Shown piece after piece: positions 51,042 to 58,403 of a stretch of DNA of 64,000 bases. Positions within the stretch are counted from its first letter, which is position 1, and each line of letters opens with the position of its first letter. The notes under the pieces are model-generated. The model did not search any database and was not told the DNA's origin. It saw nothing but the letters and a program-made list of their open reading frames with translations. Position numbers and translations under genes: made by a program. The DNA is from Caulobacter sp. UNC279MFTsu5.1 (lineage in GTDB: Bacteria > Pseudomonadota > Alphaproteobacteria > Caulobacterales > Caulobacteraceae), in NCBI RefSeq assembly GCF_900114015.1, contig NZ_FORN01000021.1, positions 1 through 64,000 of the forward strand, written 5' to 3'.

Positions 51042-52700
51042 ATGTACCTGTACGACCCCATCGACCGCGAATTCCTGATCGATCGCTCCAACGAGTTCCG
51101 GCATCAGGTGGCCCGCCGCCTGGCCGGGGAGCTGACCGATGACCAGTTCAAGCCGCTGCGGCTGATGAACGGCCTCTATCTGCAGCTGCACGCCTACATG
51201 CTGCGGATCGCCATTCCGTACGGCTCGCTGAACGCCCGCCAGGCCCGCCGCCTGGCCTGGATCGCCCGCACCTACGACAAGGGCTACGGCCATTTCACCA
51301 CCCGCCAGAACATCCAGTTCAACTGGATCAAGCTGAAGGACGCGCCCGACATCCTGGACGCCCTGGCCGAGGTGGACCTGCACGCCATCCAGACCAGCGG
51401 CAACTGCATCCGCAACGTCACCGCCGACCCCTACGCCGGCGCCACGGCCGAGGAGATCGACGACCCGCGCGTCTGGTCGGAAGTCCTGCGCCAATGGTCG
51501 ACCCTGCACCCCGAGTTCAGCTTCCTGCCGCGCAAGTTCAAGATCGCCATCACCGGCGCCCTGACCGATCGCGCGGCGGTCAAGGTGCACGACATCGGGC
51601 TCATCTTGCGAAAGGGTCGTGACGGCCAGATCGGCTTCGAGGTGATCGTCGGCGGCGGCCAGGGCCGCACGCCCTATGTGGGCCCGACCATCCGCTCCTA
51701 CCTGCCGGCCGAGCACCTGCTCAGCTATGTCGAGGCGATCCTGCGCGTCTACAACCGCCACGGCCGGCGCGACAACATCTACAAGGCCCGGATCAAGATC
51801 CTGGTCGCCGCCCTGGGCGCCGAGGAGTTCGCCCGCCAGGTCGAGGAAGAGTGGGGCAAGATCGACGCCGCGCGCGCCAACCTGCCGGCCAGCGAGCTGG
51901 CCCGGGTCCGCGCCGCCTTCGCCCAGACCAATTTCGAAGCCCTGCCGGCCGTGTCGGAGACCTTCGAGGCCGCCCGCGCCGCCAGCCCGGCCCTGCAGCG
52001 CTTCGTCCGCAACAACGTCAAGCCGCACAAGCAGAGCGGTTACGCCATCGTCGAGGTGTCGCTGAAGGCCATCGGCCAGACCCCGGGCGACGCCACGGCC
52101 GAGCAGCTGGAGGTCGTCGCCGACCTGGCCGAGCGCTACAGCCTGGACGACCTGCGCGTGACCCACGCCCAGAACCTGGTCCTGCCGCACGTCAAGCTGG
52201 ACGACCTGCCGACCGTGCACGCGGCGCTGGAGGCCGCGGGCCTGGCCACCGCCAACATCGACCTGGCCAGCGACATCATCGCCTGCCCGGGCCTGGACTA
52301 CTGCGCCCTGGCCAACGCTCGCGCCATCCCGATCGCCCAGGACATCGCCAAGAAGTTCGCCGATCCCGATCGCGCCGAGAAGGTGGGCGAGCTGAAGATC
52401 AAGATCAGCGGCTGCATCAACGCCTGCGGCCACCACCACGTGGCCCACATCGGCATCCTGGGCGTCGACAAGAAGGGCGAGGAATTCTACCAGCTGTCGC
52501 TGGGCGGCTCGGGGGCCGAGGACGCCAGCATCGGCCGGATCCTGGGTCCGGGCCTGTCGGCCGACAAGGTCGCCCCGGCGATCGACGCCCTGGTCGACGC
52601 CTATCTGAACATCCGCGCCGACGACGAGCGCTTCCTCGACACCTATCGCCGCGTCGGCCTCGAGCCCTTCAAGGAGGCGGTCTATGCCCAAGCTGATTAA
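51042..52700 (+). CDS. cysI: assimilatory sulfite/nitrite reductase, siroheme [4Fe-4S]
   Basis: A 552-residue siroheme-dependent reductase of the ferredoxin-type NiR/SiR family, reducing sulfite to sulfide. It has two half-repeats with ferredoxin-like domains (LYLQLHAYMLRIAIPYGSL; KQSGYAIVEVSLKAIGQ). Cluster ligands are ACPGLDYC (Cx5C) and SGCINACGHHH (Cx3C) near 416-465. YGHFTTRQNIQFNWIKL is the substrate-binding Arg region. The upstream SUMT makes its siroheme. Overlaps the DUF934 gene by 17 bp. Confidence 0.93.
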   Translation: MYLYDPIDREFLIDRSNEFRHQVARRLAGELTDDQFKPLRLMNGLYLQLHAYMLRIAIPYGSLNARQARRLAWIARTYDKGYGHFTTRQNIQFNWIKLKDAPDILDALAEVDLHAIQTSGNCIRNVTADPYAGATAEEIDDPRVWSEVLRQWSTLHPEFSFLPRKFKIAITGALTDRAAVKVHDIGLILRKGRDGQIGFEVIVGGGQGRTPYVGPTIRSYLPAEHLLSYVEAILRVYNRHGRRDNIYKARIKILVAALGAEEFARQVEEEWGKIDAARANLPASELARVRAAFAQTNFEALPAVSETFEAARAASPALQRFVRNNVKPHKQSGYAIVEVSLKAIGQTPGDATAEQLEVVADLAERYSLDDLRVTHAQNLVLPHVKLDDLPTVHAALEAAGLATANIDLASDIIACPGLDYCALANARAIPIAQDIAKKFADPDRAEKVGELKIKISGCINACGHHHVAHIGILGVDKKGEEFYQLSLGGSGAEDASIGRILGPGLSADKVAPAIDALVDAYLNIRADDERFLDTYRRVGLEPFKEAVYAQAD

Positions 52701-53202
52701 GCTCGCCGGTGATGCGGCGGAGTGGGCCGAAGACATCTTCACCCATGTCGGCGACGACGACGCTCTGCCCGAGGGCGACGTGATCCTGTCCCTGGCCCGC
52801 TTCCAGGCCGAGGGCGAGATCCTGCTGTCCAACAGCCGCCGGGTCGGCGTGCGGATCGAGCCCGACCAGGAGGTCGAGGCCCTGGCCTACGACCTGCCGC
52901 GCCTGTCGGTGGTGGCCCTGGCCTTCCCGAAGTACCGCGACGGCCGCGCCTACACCTCGGCCCGCCTGCTGCGCGAGCGCCTGGGCTTCACCGGCGAGGT
53001 GCGGGCGGTCGGCGACGTGCTGCAGGAGCAGGCCGGATTCATGGTTCGCTGCGGCTTCGACGCCTTCGAGCCCAACGACGGCGCCACGCCCGAGGCCTGG
53101 ACCAAGGCCGCCCATCGCTACCGCCATGTCTACCAGCGGGCCGCGGACAGCCGTCCGACAGCCTTTGAAGAACGCGAAGCCTTCGAGGAAAGGGCCGTCT
53201 GA
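52684..53202 (+). CDS. DUF934 family protein (sulfite reduction accessory)
   Basis: A 172-residue DUF934 protein, a family found only with cysI-like reductases lacking CysJ. Motifs are VGVRIEPDQEVEALAYDLPRLSVVALAFPKYRDGRAYTSARLLRERLGFTGEVRAVGDVLQEQAGFMVRCGFDAFE. It is proposed to take part in electron transfer or assembly of sulfite reductase. It overlaps cysI by 17 bp and cysH by one base. Confidence 0.88.
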   Translation: MPKLIKLAGDAAEWAEDIFTHVGDDDALPEGDVILSLARFQAEGEILLSNSRRVGVRIEPDQEVEALAYDLPRLSVVALAFPKYRDGRAYTSARLLRERLGFTGEVRAVGDVLQEQAGFMVRCGFDAFEPNDGATPEAWTKAAHRYRHVYQRAADSRPTAFEEREAFEERAV

Positions 53203-53993
53203 TGGCCTACGACCAGACCGTGACCGAGGTGAAGCCGACCGCCGCGACGCAACCCCTGGTCCCGAAAAACGGGGCCGCCGACCTGGCGGCGCGGCTGGAC
53301 GCCGAGCTGCGCGACGCTCATCCCTTGACCATCCTGCGCAAGGCCTACGAAACGTTCGGCGACAAGCTGGCCCTGGTCAGCTCGTTCGGGGCGGAGTCGG
53401 CGGTGCTGCTGCACCTGGCCAGCCAGGTGTCGACGGCCATTCCCGTGCTGTTCCTCGACACCGGCATGCTGTTCGGCCAGACCCTGGACTACCGTAAGTC
53501 GCTGGCCGCCAAGCTCGGCCTGACCGACGTGCGCGACCTGCGCCCGGCCTATACCGACCTGGCGGTGACCGATCCCAAGTCCGACCTGTGGCGCACCGAC
53601 ACCGACGCCTGCTGCCACATCCGCAAGGTGCTGCCGCTGGACCGCGCCCTGGGCGAGTTCGCCGCCTGGACCACCGGCCGCAAGCGCTTCCACGGCGGCG
53701 ACCGCCTGCGGCTGCGCGTGGTCGAGGAGTCCGAGGGCCAGATCAAGTTCAATCCGCTGGCCAACTGGGGCAAGGCCGAGCTGGACGCCTATGTCGCCCA
53801 GTACGACCTGCCGGCCCACCCGCTGGTCGCCCAGGGTTTCCCTTCGGTGGGCTGCTGGCCTTGCACCAAGCCGGTGGACGACCCTAACGCCGACGTCCGC
53901 GCCGGCCGCTGGGCGGGCCAGGACAAGACCGAGTGCGGCATCCACGTCGCCCGGGCGCCCGGCGCCGCGCCGAACGTGGGCGAGGGGATCTAG
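53202..53993 (+). CDS. cysH: APS (adenosine phosphosulfate) reductase
   Basis: A 263-residue assimilatory reductase. SSFGAESAVLLHLAS is the PAPS/APS P-loop-like motif. Cysteine pairs TDACCHIRK and GCWPCTKPV bind a [4Fe-4S] cluster, which defines the APS-using class. The catalytic cysteine is in TECGIH. Thioredoxin donates electrons. It closes the sulfate reduction operon. The stop codon TAG is the first three bases of the repeat that follows. Confidence 0.93.
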   Translation: MAYDQTVTEVKPTAATQPLVPKNGAADLAARLDAELRDAHPLTILRKAYETFGDKLALVSSFGAESAVLLHLASQVSTAIPVLFLDTGMLFGQTLDYRKSLAAKLGLTDVRDLRPAYTDLAVTDPKSDLWRTDTDACCHIRKVLPLDRALGEFAAWTTGRKRFHGGDRLRLRVVEESEGQIKFNPLANWGKAELDAYVAQYDLPAHPLVAQGFPSVGCWPCTKPVDDPNADVRAGRWAGQDKTECGIHVARAPGAAPNVGEGI

Positions 53994-54094
53994 AGCATTT
54001 TCGAGCGAAGTGGGCGCCGGTTCGCGTGAAGAAAATGCGTTAGAACAAAAACCTAGAGCGCCGACCCGATGCAATCAGGTCGGAAACGCTCTAG
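53991..54094. repeat. dispersed hairpin repeat, type D
   Basis: TAGAGCATTTTCGAGCGAAG ... GTTCGCGTGAAGAAAATGCG forms one hairpin. CCTAGAGCGCCGACCCGATG ... ATCAGGTCGGAAACGCTCTAG forms a second, with GACC/GGTC arms and CTAGAGC ends. I recall this motif from many alphaproteobacterial genomes. It follows cysH directly and probably terminates the operon. Confidence 0.7.
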
Positions 54095-54225
54095 ACCCGA
54101 TCCAGGGCCAGGCCCCAGGTCTTCAGCAGGTCGTCCAGGGTCCGCAGTTGGTCCGCCGTCAGGGACGCGACGGCCGCACCGCGGGCCTGCCGGCCGAGGC
54201 GTGGCTGAAGCCCGCGGTCTTCGCG
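54091..54225 (-). pseudogene. possible MarR-family C-terminal remnant
   Basis: The minus-strand frame ending at the TAG of 54093 reads REDRGLQPRL..., then VASLTADQLRTLDDLLK and WGLALDRV. REDR and the LTADQLRTLDDLL helix resemble the wing and C-terminal helix of MarR repressors. No start and no HTH remain. The stop falls within the repeat. Weak evidence, frame possibly spurious. Confidence 0.28.
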
Positions 54226-54353
54226 ACGCCCGATTTTCCCGCGCCCTGACCGCGCGGTTTCGACGCAGGGGACCAGGTCGGGCGCGGCTCCAGGGTTAAA
54301 TCGCCGTTAGGTCTCGCCCCGCTAGCTTCCACTCGGGTTTCGGAGGGAAGATC
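54095..54353. other. spacer downstream of the repeat, with gene remnant
   Basis: Contains the MarR-like remnant (see its own entry), then GC-rich sequence and the ribosome binding site GGAGGG of the next gene. Nothing else is seen. Confidence 0.4.
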
Positions 54354-54737
54354 GTGTCGGTGGTTGCGGGTGAGCTTCGGTCGGACGTCGGCGCGACGTT
54401 CGACGTCCTGTCGTGGGAGCTGGAGCTGGCCGGGGCCCGCTGCATCTTCCTCGACACGCTGATCGGCAAGCTGCTGGGGACCGTGGCGCCCGAGCATCGC
54501 GAGCAGCTGATCGAAGGCATCCAGGCCGTGGACCTGCTCAGCCAGCACCTGACCGGCCTGTCGACCTTCGCGCGGGGCCTCAGCCAGACCGTCGCGGCGC
54601 AGGAGCAGATCGAGGTCGGCGCGGCGTTGCGGAGCGTCACCCTGGGCGCTCTGGCCGACCGGATGACGTCGTCGTTCGGCGGGGACGAGGCCGGCATCAA
54701 CGACGGCGACGAGGCCGGCGACCTGGATCTCTTCTGA
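54354..54737 (+). CDS. hypothetical protein upstream of the receiver protein
   Basis: A 127-residue helical protein with an acidic C-terminus (GDEAGINDGDEAGDLDLF). GTG start with GGAGGG upstream. The helical pattern (FLDTLIGKLLGTVAPEHREQLIEGIQAVDLLSQHLTGLSTFARGLSQTVAA) lacks a recognised domain but could be a four-helix signalling module. Its position 34 nt before a receiver-domain gene suggests a pair. No kinase or Hpt motif seen. Confidence 0.6.
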   Translation: MSVVAGELRSDVGATFDVLSWELELAGARCIFLDTLIGKLLGTVAPEHREQLIEGIQAVDLLSQHLTGLSTFARGLSQTVAAQEQIEVGAALRSVTLGALADRMTSSFGGDEAGINDGDEAGDLDLF

Positions 54738-54771
54738 TGGCGGACCACCGACACACTCCGCGGGGGCGCCC

Positions 54772-55242
54772 ATGAACATGGTCAATCCCGGCACCCGGAT
54801 CCTGATCGCCGACAGCGATCGGGCCGTTCTGGAGATGCTGCAGATCCGTCTGGACCTGGCCGGCTATCACGCCCTGGCGGCGCGCAGCGGCCCGGCCGCG
54901 CTGGAAATGGCGCACAACATGCGCCCGGCGATCTTGGTGCTGGACCTGGCGATCACCGAGATGAGCGCGTTCGAGGTGCTGGCGGCGCTGCAACGCGACG
55001 TCTCGCGCCCGTGCGGCCAGATCCTGCTGGTCGGCAAGCGGCTCGGCGTCGAGGAGGTCAAGCGCGGCGCCGCGCTGGGCGTCCGGGCCTGCATGCTCAA
55101 GCCGTTCAGCGGCGCCGACCTGGTCGAGCGCGTGGGCAAGATGCTGAAGCCGGCCTCGCCGGAGCGTCCGCCGGCCAACGGATTCGGATCACGGGTCGCT
55201 CCGGCGGCCAGGCCCGCGCCGTCCAGCAACGTCTTCATCTAG
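54772..55242 (+). CDS. receiver (REC) domain protein, degenerate
   Basis: A 156-residue single-domain response regulator. Acidic pair Asp14/Asp16 (LIADSDRAVLEM), phospho-acceptor Asp58 (LVLDLAITEMSAF) and Lys110 (MLKPFSGADL) are present, but the usual Ser/Thr after strand 4 is replaced (LLVGKRLG). The Pro/Ala tail is probably disordered. The N-terminal Met may be residue 3. An output domain is absent, so it may act by protein contact. Phosphorylation may be weak. Confidence 0.82.
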   Translation: MNMVNPGTRILIADSDRAVLEMLQIRLDLAGYHALAARSGPAALEMAHNMRPAILVLDLAITEMSAFEVLAALQRDVSRPCGQILLVGKRLGVEEVKRGAALGVRACMLKPFSGADLVERVGKMLKPASPERPPANGFGSRVAPAARPAPSSNVFI

Positions 55243-55250
55243 CGGCGCGC

Positions 55251-55742
55251 CTATTCCGGCGGGCAGCCCTTGAACTCGCCGACCTTGGTCACCGAGAGGG
55301 TCGAGAGGTTGAGGCCCATCAGGGGCTTCATCGACGAGGCGCCCTGGCCGCTGAACAGGTCCAGCTTGTTGCCCTTGATCGCGCCGCCGATGTCCGACGC
55401 GTACCAGTAGCCGTCGTGCTTTTCGCCGTTGGGCATCGGCAGGCCGACGGTTTCCTTGATGAACACCACGGTGCGGCGCGGGATCACGGTCTTGTCGACC
55501 GCCAGGGTGCGCATCGCCACCACCTTGCAGCCCAAGCTGTCCAGGGCGCGGATGCCCTTGGCGCCGGCATGGTAGAGCGTGGCCTTCATCTTGTATTCGA
55601 CCGAGCCCGGCATGGTGCCCGTCAGGGCGCCAGTGATCAGGTCGCCCAGCGGATCGGACTTGGAGTCCGTATCGGCGGCCAGGGCGGGGAGAGCGATGGA
55701 CATGGCCGCGACGGCCAGAAATCCCGCAAACGTGCGTCGCAT
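55251..55742 (-). CDS. exported 3D-domain (double-psi barrel) protein
   Basis: A 163-residue protein. A signal peptide (MRRTFAGFLAVAAMSIALPALA) leads to a C-terminal 3D domain marked by DGYWYASDIGGAIKGNKLDLFSG, the three-Asp cluster that names the fold, as in MltA or Rpf-related proteins. A cysteine pair (LGCKV, KGCPPE) may be disulfide-bonded. Its partner may be peptidoglycan. It starts at 55742 and is convergent with the receiver gene. Confidence 0.85.
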   Translation of the reverse strand: MRRTFAGFLAVAAMSIALPALAADTDSKSDPLGDLITGALTGTMPGSVEYKMKATLYHAGAKGIRALDSLGCKVVAMRTLAVDKTVIPRRTVVFIKETVGLPMPNGEKHDGYWYASDIGGAIKGNKLDLFSGQGASSMKPLMGLNLSTLSVTKVGEFKGCPPE

Positions 55743-56091
55743 CGAGGGGGTCCTCTTATCGGCGTAGAGTGTCGGTCGGCGGCCTGATTACTAAGATCAC
55801 GGCCGCGTGACAACCCACCTGGAGGCGATCCGGCGCCGCGCCGCACCCATGACGGTGGCGCTCGGCGTCATCGTTCGAAGCGGCTTTTGGTTCCGCGACG
55901 ACCGTTAATCCCTGACGGACAAGGGGTTGCATGCTGACGCTTGGCGGCCGCGACCACGCGCTCTGGCGGTCGTCGCCCGGGTGGCATAAACCGGAGTCGT
56001 CCGCGGCTTTTTCGGCGGTGCACGCGTCTTGGACCGGTCCGAGGACGGGGTGAGTCGCGGCCGCGAGGCTGTCAGTTCGTTTGGAGCGCGC
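55743..56091. other. 349-nt spacer upstream of the S1/P1 nuclease
   Basis: Contains a short frame from GTG 55807 to TAA 55908 (33 codons, MTTHLEAIRRRAA then MTVALGVIVRSGFWFRDDR) that has no good ribosome binding site and is probably chance. It is presumably the promoter area for the divergent genes. No repeat or palindrome beyond weak GC-rich arms. Confidence 0.35.
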
Positions 56092-57123
56092 ATGAAGCCG
56101 TCTGTTCGCCTGTTAACCCGTGTCGTCCTGGCCGCCGCCCTGGCCGCGCCCGCCAGCTCGGCCCTGGCCTGGGGCGCCTGGGGGCACCGCATGGTCGGGG
56201 TCGTGGCCGCCGAGAGCCTTCCCAGCGACCTGCCGGCCTTCCTGCGCACGCCGGAAGCGGTGGCGGCGATCGGTGAATACGCCCGCGAGCCGGACCGTTG
56301 GAAGGGCTCGGGCAAGGTCCACGACACCGACCGCGACGCCGCCCACTTCCTCGACATCGACGACGAGGGCCGGATGTATGGCGGCCCGAAGTTCACGCTG
56401 GAGACCCTGCCGGCCACTCGCGCCGACTACGAGAAGTCGCTGGCCGCGGTCGGCCACGACAGCTGGAACGCCGGCTACCTGCCGTATTCGATCATCGACG
56501 GCTATCAGCAACTGGTGAAGGACTTCACCTACTGGCGCATCCTGCAATCGGTCTCCGCGACCGAGAAGGACGCGACCCGGAAGGCCTATTACGTCGCCGA
56601 CCTGAAGCGGCGCGAGGAGCTGCTGGTCCGCGACCTCGGCGTCTGGGCCCATTATGTCGGCGACGCCAGCCAGCCGCTGCATCTGAGCGTGCACTACAAC
56701 GGCTGGGGCGATTATCCCAATCCCAACGGCTACACCCAGAGCAAGGCCACCCACGGGAACTTCGAGGGGCCGCTGGTCAAGGCCGTGGCCGTCGACGCCG
56801 ACGTCAAGGCGCTGGTGCCGGCCTACAAGGACTGCGCCTGCACGATCGAGGCGCGGACGGTGACCTATCTCAGCACGACGGTCAGTTTCGTCGAGCCGCT
56901 GTACAAGCTGGAGAAGGAGGGCGGCCTGGTGGCCGCCGACCCGCGGGCCAAGGCCTTCGTCGACGAGCGCCTGGCGGCCGGGGCGACCCAGCTGCGCGAC
57001 ATGGTGGTCGACGCCTGGAAGGCCAGCGCCACGGGCAAGATCGGCTACCGTCCGGAAATCACCGTCGACGACGTGATCTCCGGCAAGGCCGATCCGTGGA
57101 ACGACCTGTACGGCAAGGACTGA
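56092..57123 (+). CDS. S1/P1 nuclease (secreted)
   Basis: A 343-residue zinc nuclease. The signal ends at ALA-WGAWGHRM: the mature N-terminal Trp and WGxxGH are zinc ligands in this family. HDTDRDAAHFLDID and WAHYVGDASQPLHLSVHYNGWGD carry the other His/Asp ligands. The fold is helical and three zinc ions are expected. It should cut single-stranded DNA or RNA in the periplasm or outside, for nutrient or extracellular-DNA use. Start at 56092, where the signal begins. NUDIX follows at 5 nt. Confidence 0.93.
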   Translation: MKPSVRLLTRVVLAAALAAPASSALAWGAWGHRMVGVVAAESLPSDLPAFLRTPEAVAAIGEYAREPDRWKGSGKVHDTDRDAAHFLDIDDEGRMYGGPKFTLETLPATRADYEKSLAAVGHDSWNAGYLPYSIIDGYQQLVKDFTYWRILQSVSATEKDATRKAYYVADLKRREELLVRDLGVWAHYVGDASQPLHLSVHYNGWGDYPNPNGYTQSKATHGNFEGPLVKAVAVDADVKALVPAYKDCACTIEARTVTYLSTTVSFVEPLYKLEKEGGLVAADPRAKAFVDERLAAGATQLRDMVVDAWKASATGKIGYRPEITVDDVISGKADPWNDLYGKD

Positions 57124-57127
57124 TCCC

Positions 57128-57574
57128 GTGCAGGCGTTCGACGCGCCCGAGCCGGGCCTGGAGTACAAGCACCGCTGGGCCGCTTTCGGCATCGCCGAGG
57201 GGGCCGACGGGACGATCGCGTTGGTCGAGGTCCGCAAGCCGGGCCGGGCGCCCTATTTCGACCTGCCGGGCGGCGCGGTCGACGGCGACGAGGACGAGCA
57301 CGCCGCCATCGTCCGCGAGTTCGGCGAGGAGACCGGCCTGGTCGTCGAGGTGGAGCGGCGGGTGATCGAAGTCAGTCAGCCGTTCCTGAAGTCCAACGGC
57401 CAGCCGGTGTGCAACAACGGCGGCATCTATGTCGTGCGGGTCACCGGCGAGCGACCCGAGCTGAAGGTCGAGGACGACCATACCCTGGTCTGGCTGGACC
57501 CTCGCGATGCGGTCGTGGCCCTGCGCCACGACGCCCACGCCTGGGCCGTGGCGGCCTGGCTGCGGCGGGGCTGA
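57128..57574 (+). CDS. NUDIX hydrolase
   Basis: A 148-residue Nudix protein with the box GGAVDGDEDEHAAIVREFGEETGLVV, all conserved Gly/Arg/Glu in place. GTG start, 5 nt after the nuclease stop, so the two are probably co-transcribed. Substrate not predictable; the pairing with a nuclease would fit nucleotide clean-up. Confidence 0.9.
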   Translation: MQAFDAPEPGLEYKHRWAAFGIAEGADGTIALVEVRKPGRAPYFDLPGGAVDGDEDEHAAIVREFGEETGLVVEVERRVIEVSQPFLKSNGQPVCNNGGIYVVRVTGERPELKVEDDHTLVWLDPRDAVVALRHDAHAWAVAAWLRRG

Positions 57575-57598
57575 AGCCTCTCCCGTTGGGAGAGGGCT
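57574..57598. repeat. short palindromic repeat (type C half)
   Basis: CCTCTCCCGTTGGGAGAGG, a 9-bp hairpin at the convergent ends of the NUDIX gene and the next gene. Probably a shared terminator. Confidence 0.45.
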
Positions 57599-57932
57599 AT
57601 TTCGCCAGCAGCGCCTTGGCCTTCTCCGGCGCGACCTGGTCGAAGATCATCCGCAGGTGCTGGTCCTTGGCGTGGTCGTTGTGCAGGTCCCAGGCCAGGG
57701 AGACCGGCAGGCGCAGGCGGCGACCGTCGGCCAGCTTGGCGACCAGCACCCGCCAGGAGAAGCCGTCGCCGGGGTCGCCCAGCGGGTCCTTGAACTCCAG
57801 CGGCGCGGGATCGCGCAGACGAAACAGGCGGCCCTCGTGCGCCGTGAACCAGGCCAGGTCGGCCTGGGCGACCGGATCGGCGCGGGACGGGTCGGCCGTC
57901 GCCACCAGCTTGCCCACCAGATTGTTGGCCAT
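57597..57932 (-). CDS. hypothetical protein, 111 aa
   Basis: A cytoplasmic-looking 111-residue protein with a mixed alpha/beta pattern: ADLAWFTAHEGRLFRLRDPAPLEF, FSWRVLVAKLADGRRLRLPVSL, DLHNDHAKDQHLRMIFDQVAPEKAKALL. Met at 57932 fits. No family recognised. It is divergent from the GIY-YIG gene, separated by 120 nt holding two TACCCGG palindromes, so it may share that control. Confidence 0.6.
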   Translation of the reverse strand: MANNLVGKLVATADPSRADPVAQADLAWFTAHEGRLFRLRDPAPLEFKDPLGDPGDGFSWRVLVAKLADGRRLRLPVSLAWDLHNDHAKDQHLRMIFDQVAPEKAKALLAK

Positions 57933-58005
57933 GTCGAGCCTCCTGCCTTGATCCTGGGGTCTCTACCGCCTTTGGCCCGTCCTCGCCATCGACCCTTTCG
58001 ATAAA

Positions 58006-58046
58006 TATACCCGGATAATATTGACTCCATAAAATACCCGGGTAAA
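58006..58046. promoter_or_regulatory. pair of TACCCGGRTA palindromes (operator) before GIY-YIG
   Basis: TACCCGGATA at 58008-58017 and TACCCGGGTA at 58035-58044, centres 27 nt apart, in an AT-rich strip just 12 nt from the GIY-YIG ATG. TTGACT lies at 58021-58026 between them. Strong candidate for binding by a dimeric regulator that acts on the two genes after it and perhaps on the divergent gene. Confidence 0.65.
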
Positions 58047-58055
58047 AAGCCGCCC

Positions 58056-58403
58056 ATGGAAACGACGAACAACCGGCGCGCCCTGGTGCGCGATTACAAG
58101 GACCGCGCGGTCCAGGCGGGGATCTATGCCGTGCGCTGCGCGACGACCGGCGAGGTCTGGATCGGTGGCACGCCCGACCTGTCGACCCGCCAGAACGGCG
58201 TCTGGTTCGCCCTGCGCACCGGCGGCCACACCAGCCCGACCCTGCAACAGGCCTGGAACGCCCACGGCGAGGCGGCCTTCGGCTTCGAGGTGCTGGAGGT
58301 CCTCGACGACAAGGGGCTGGAGCGGTTGGGCCGGGCCTCGCTGCTGGTCGAGCGCCGCGAACACTGGCGCGCGACCCTGCACGCCGAGGGGCTGCGGCGA
58401 TGA
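58056..58403 (+). CDS. GIY-YIG nuclease family protein
   Basis: A 115-residue single-domain GIY-YIG protein. GIY is at 22-24 and WIG at 35-37 (the third block has Trp for Tyr). A likely catalytic Arg45 and Glu78 (FGFEVLEVLDD) follow, with LQQAWNAHGEAAFGFEVLEVL matching the family second half. No DNA-binding domain is fused. Its stop overlaps the start of the DUF2239 gene (ATGA), so the pair is co-translated. Function unknown; nicking or repair of unusual DNA is likely. Confidence 0.85.
   Translation: METTNNRRALVRDYKDRAVQAGIYAVRCATTGEVWIGGTPDLSTRQNGVWFALRTGGHTSPTLQQAWNAHGEAAFGFEVLEVLDDKGLERLGRASLLVERREHWRATLHAEGLRR

Noticed and set aside
55807..55908. 33-codon frame in the spacer before the S1/P1 nuclease
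   Set aside because: No ribosome binding site, no conserved feature and no coupling. Listed only within the spacer entry.
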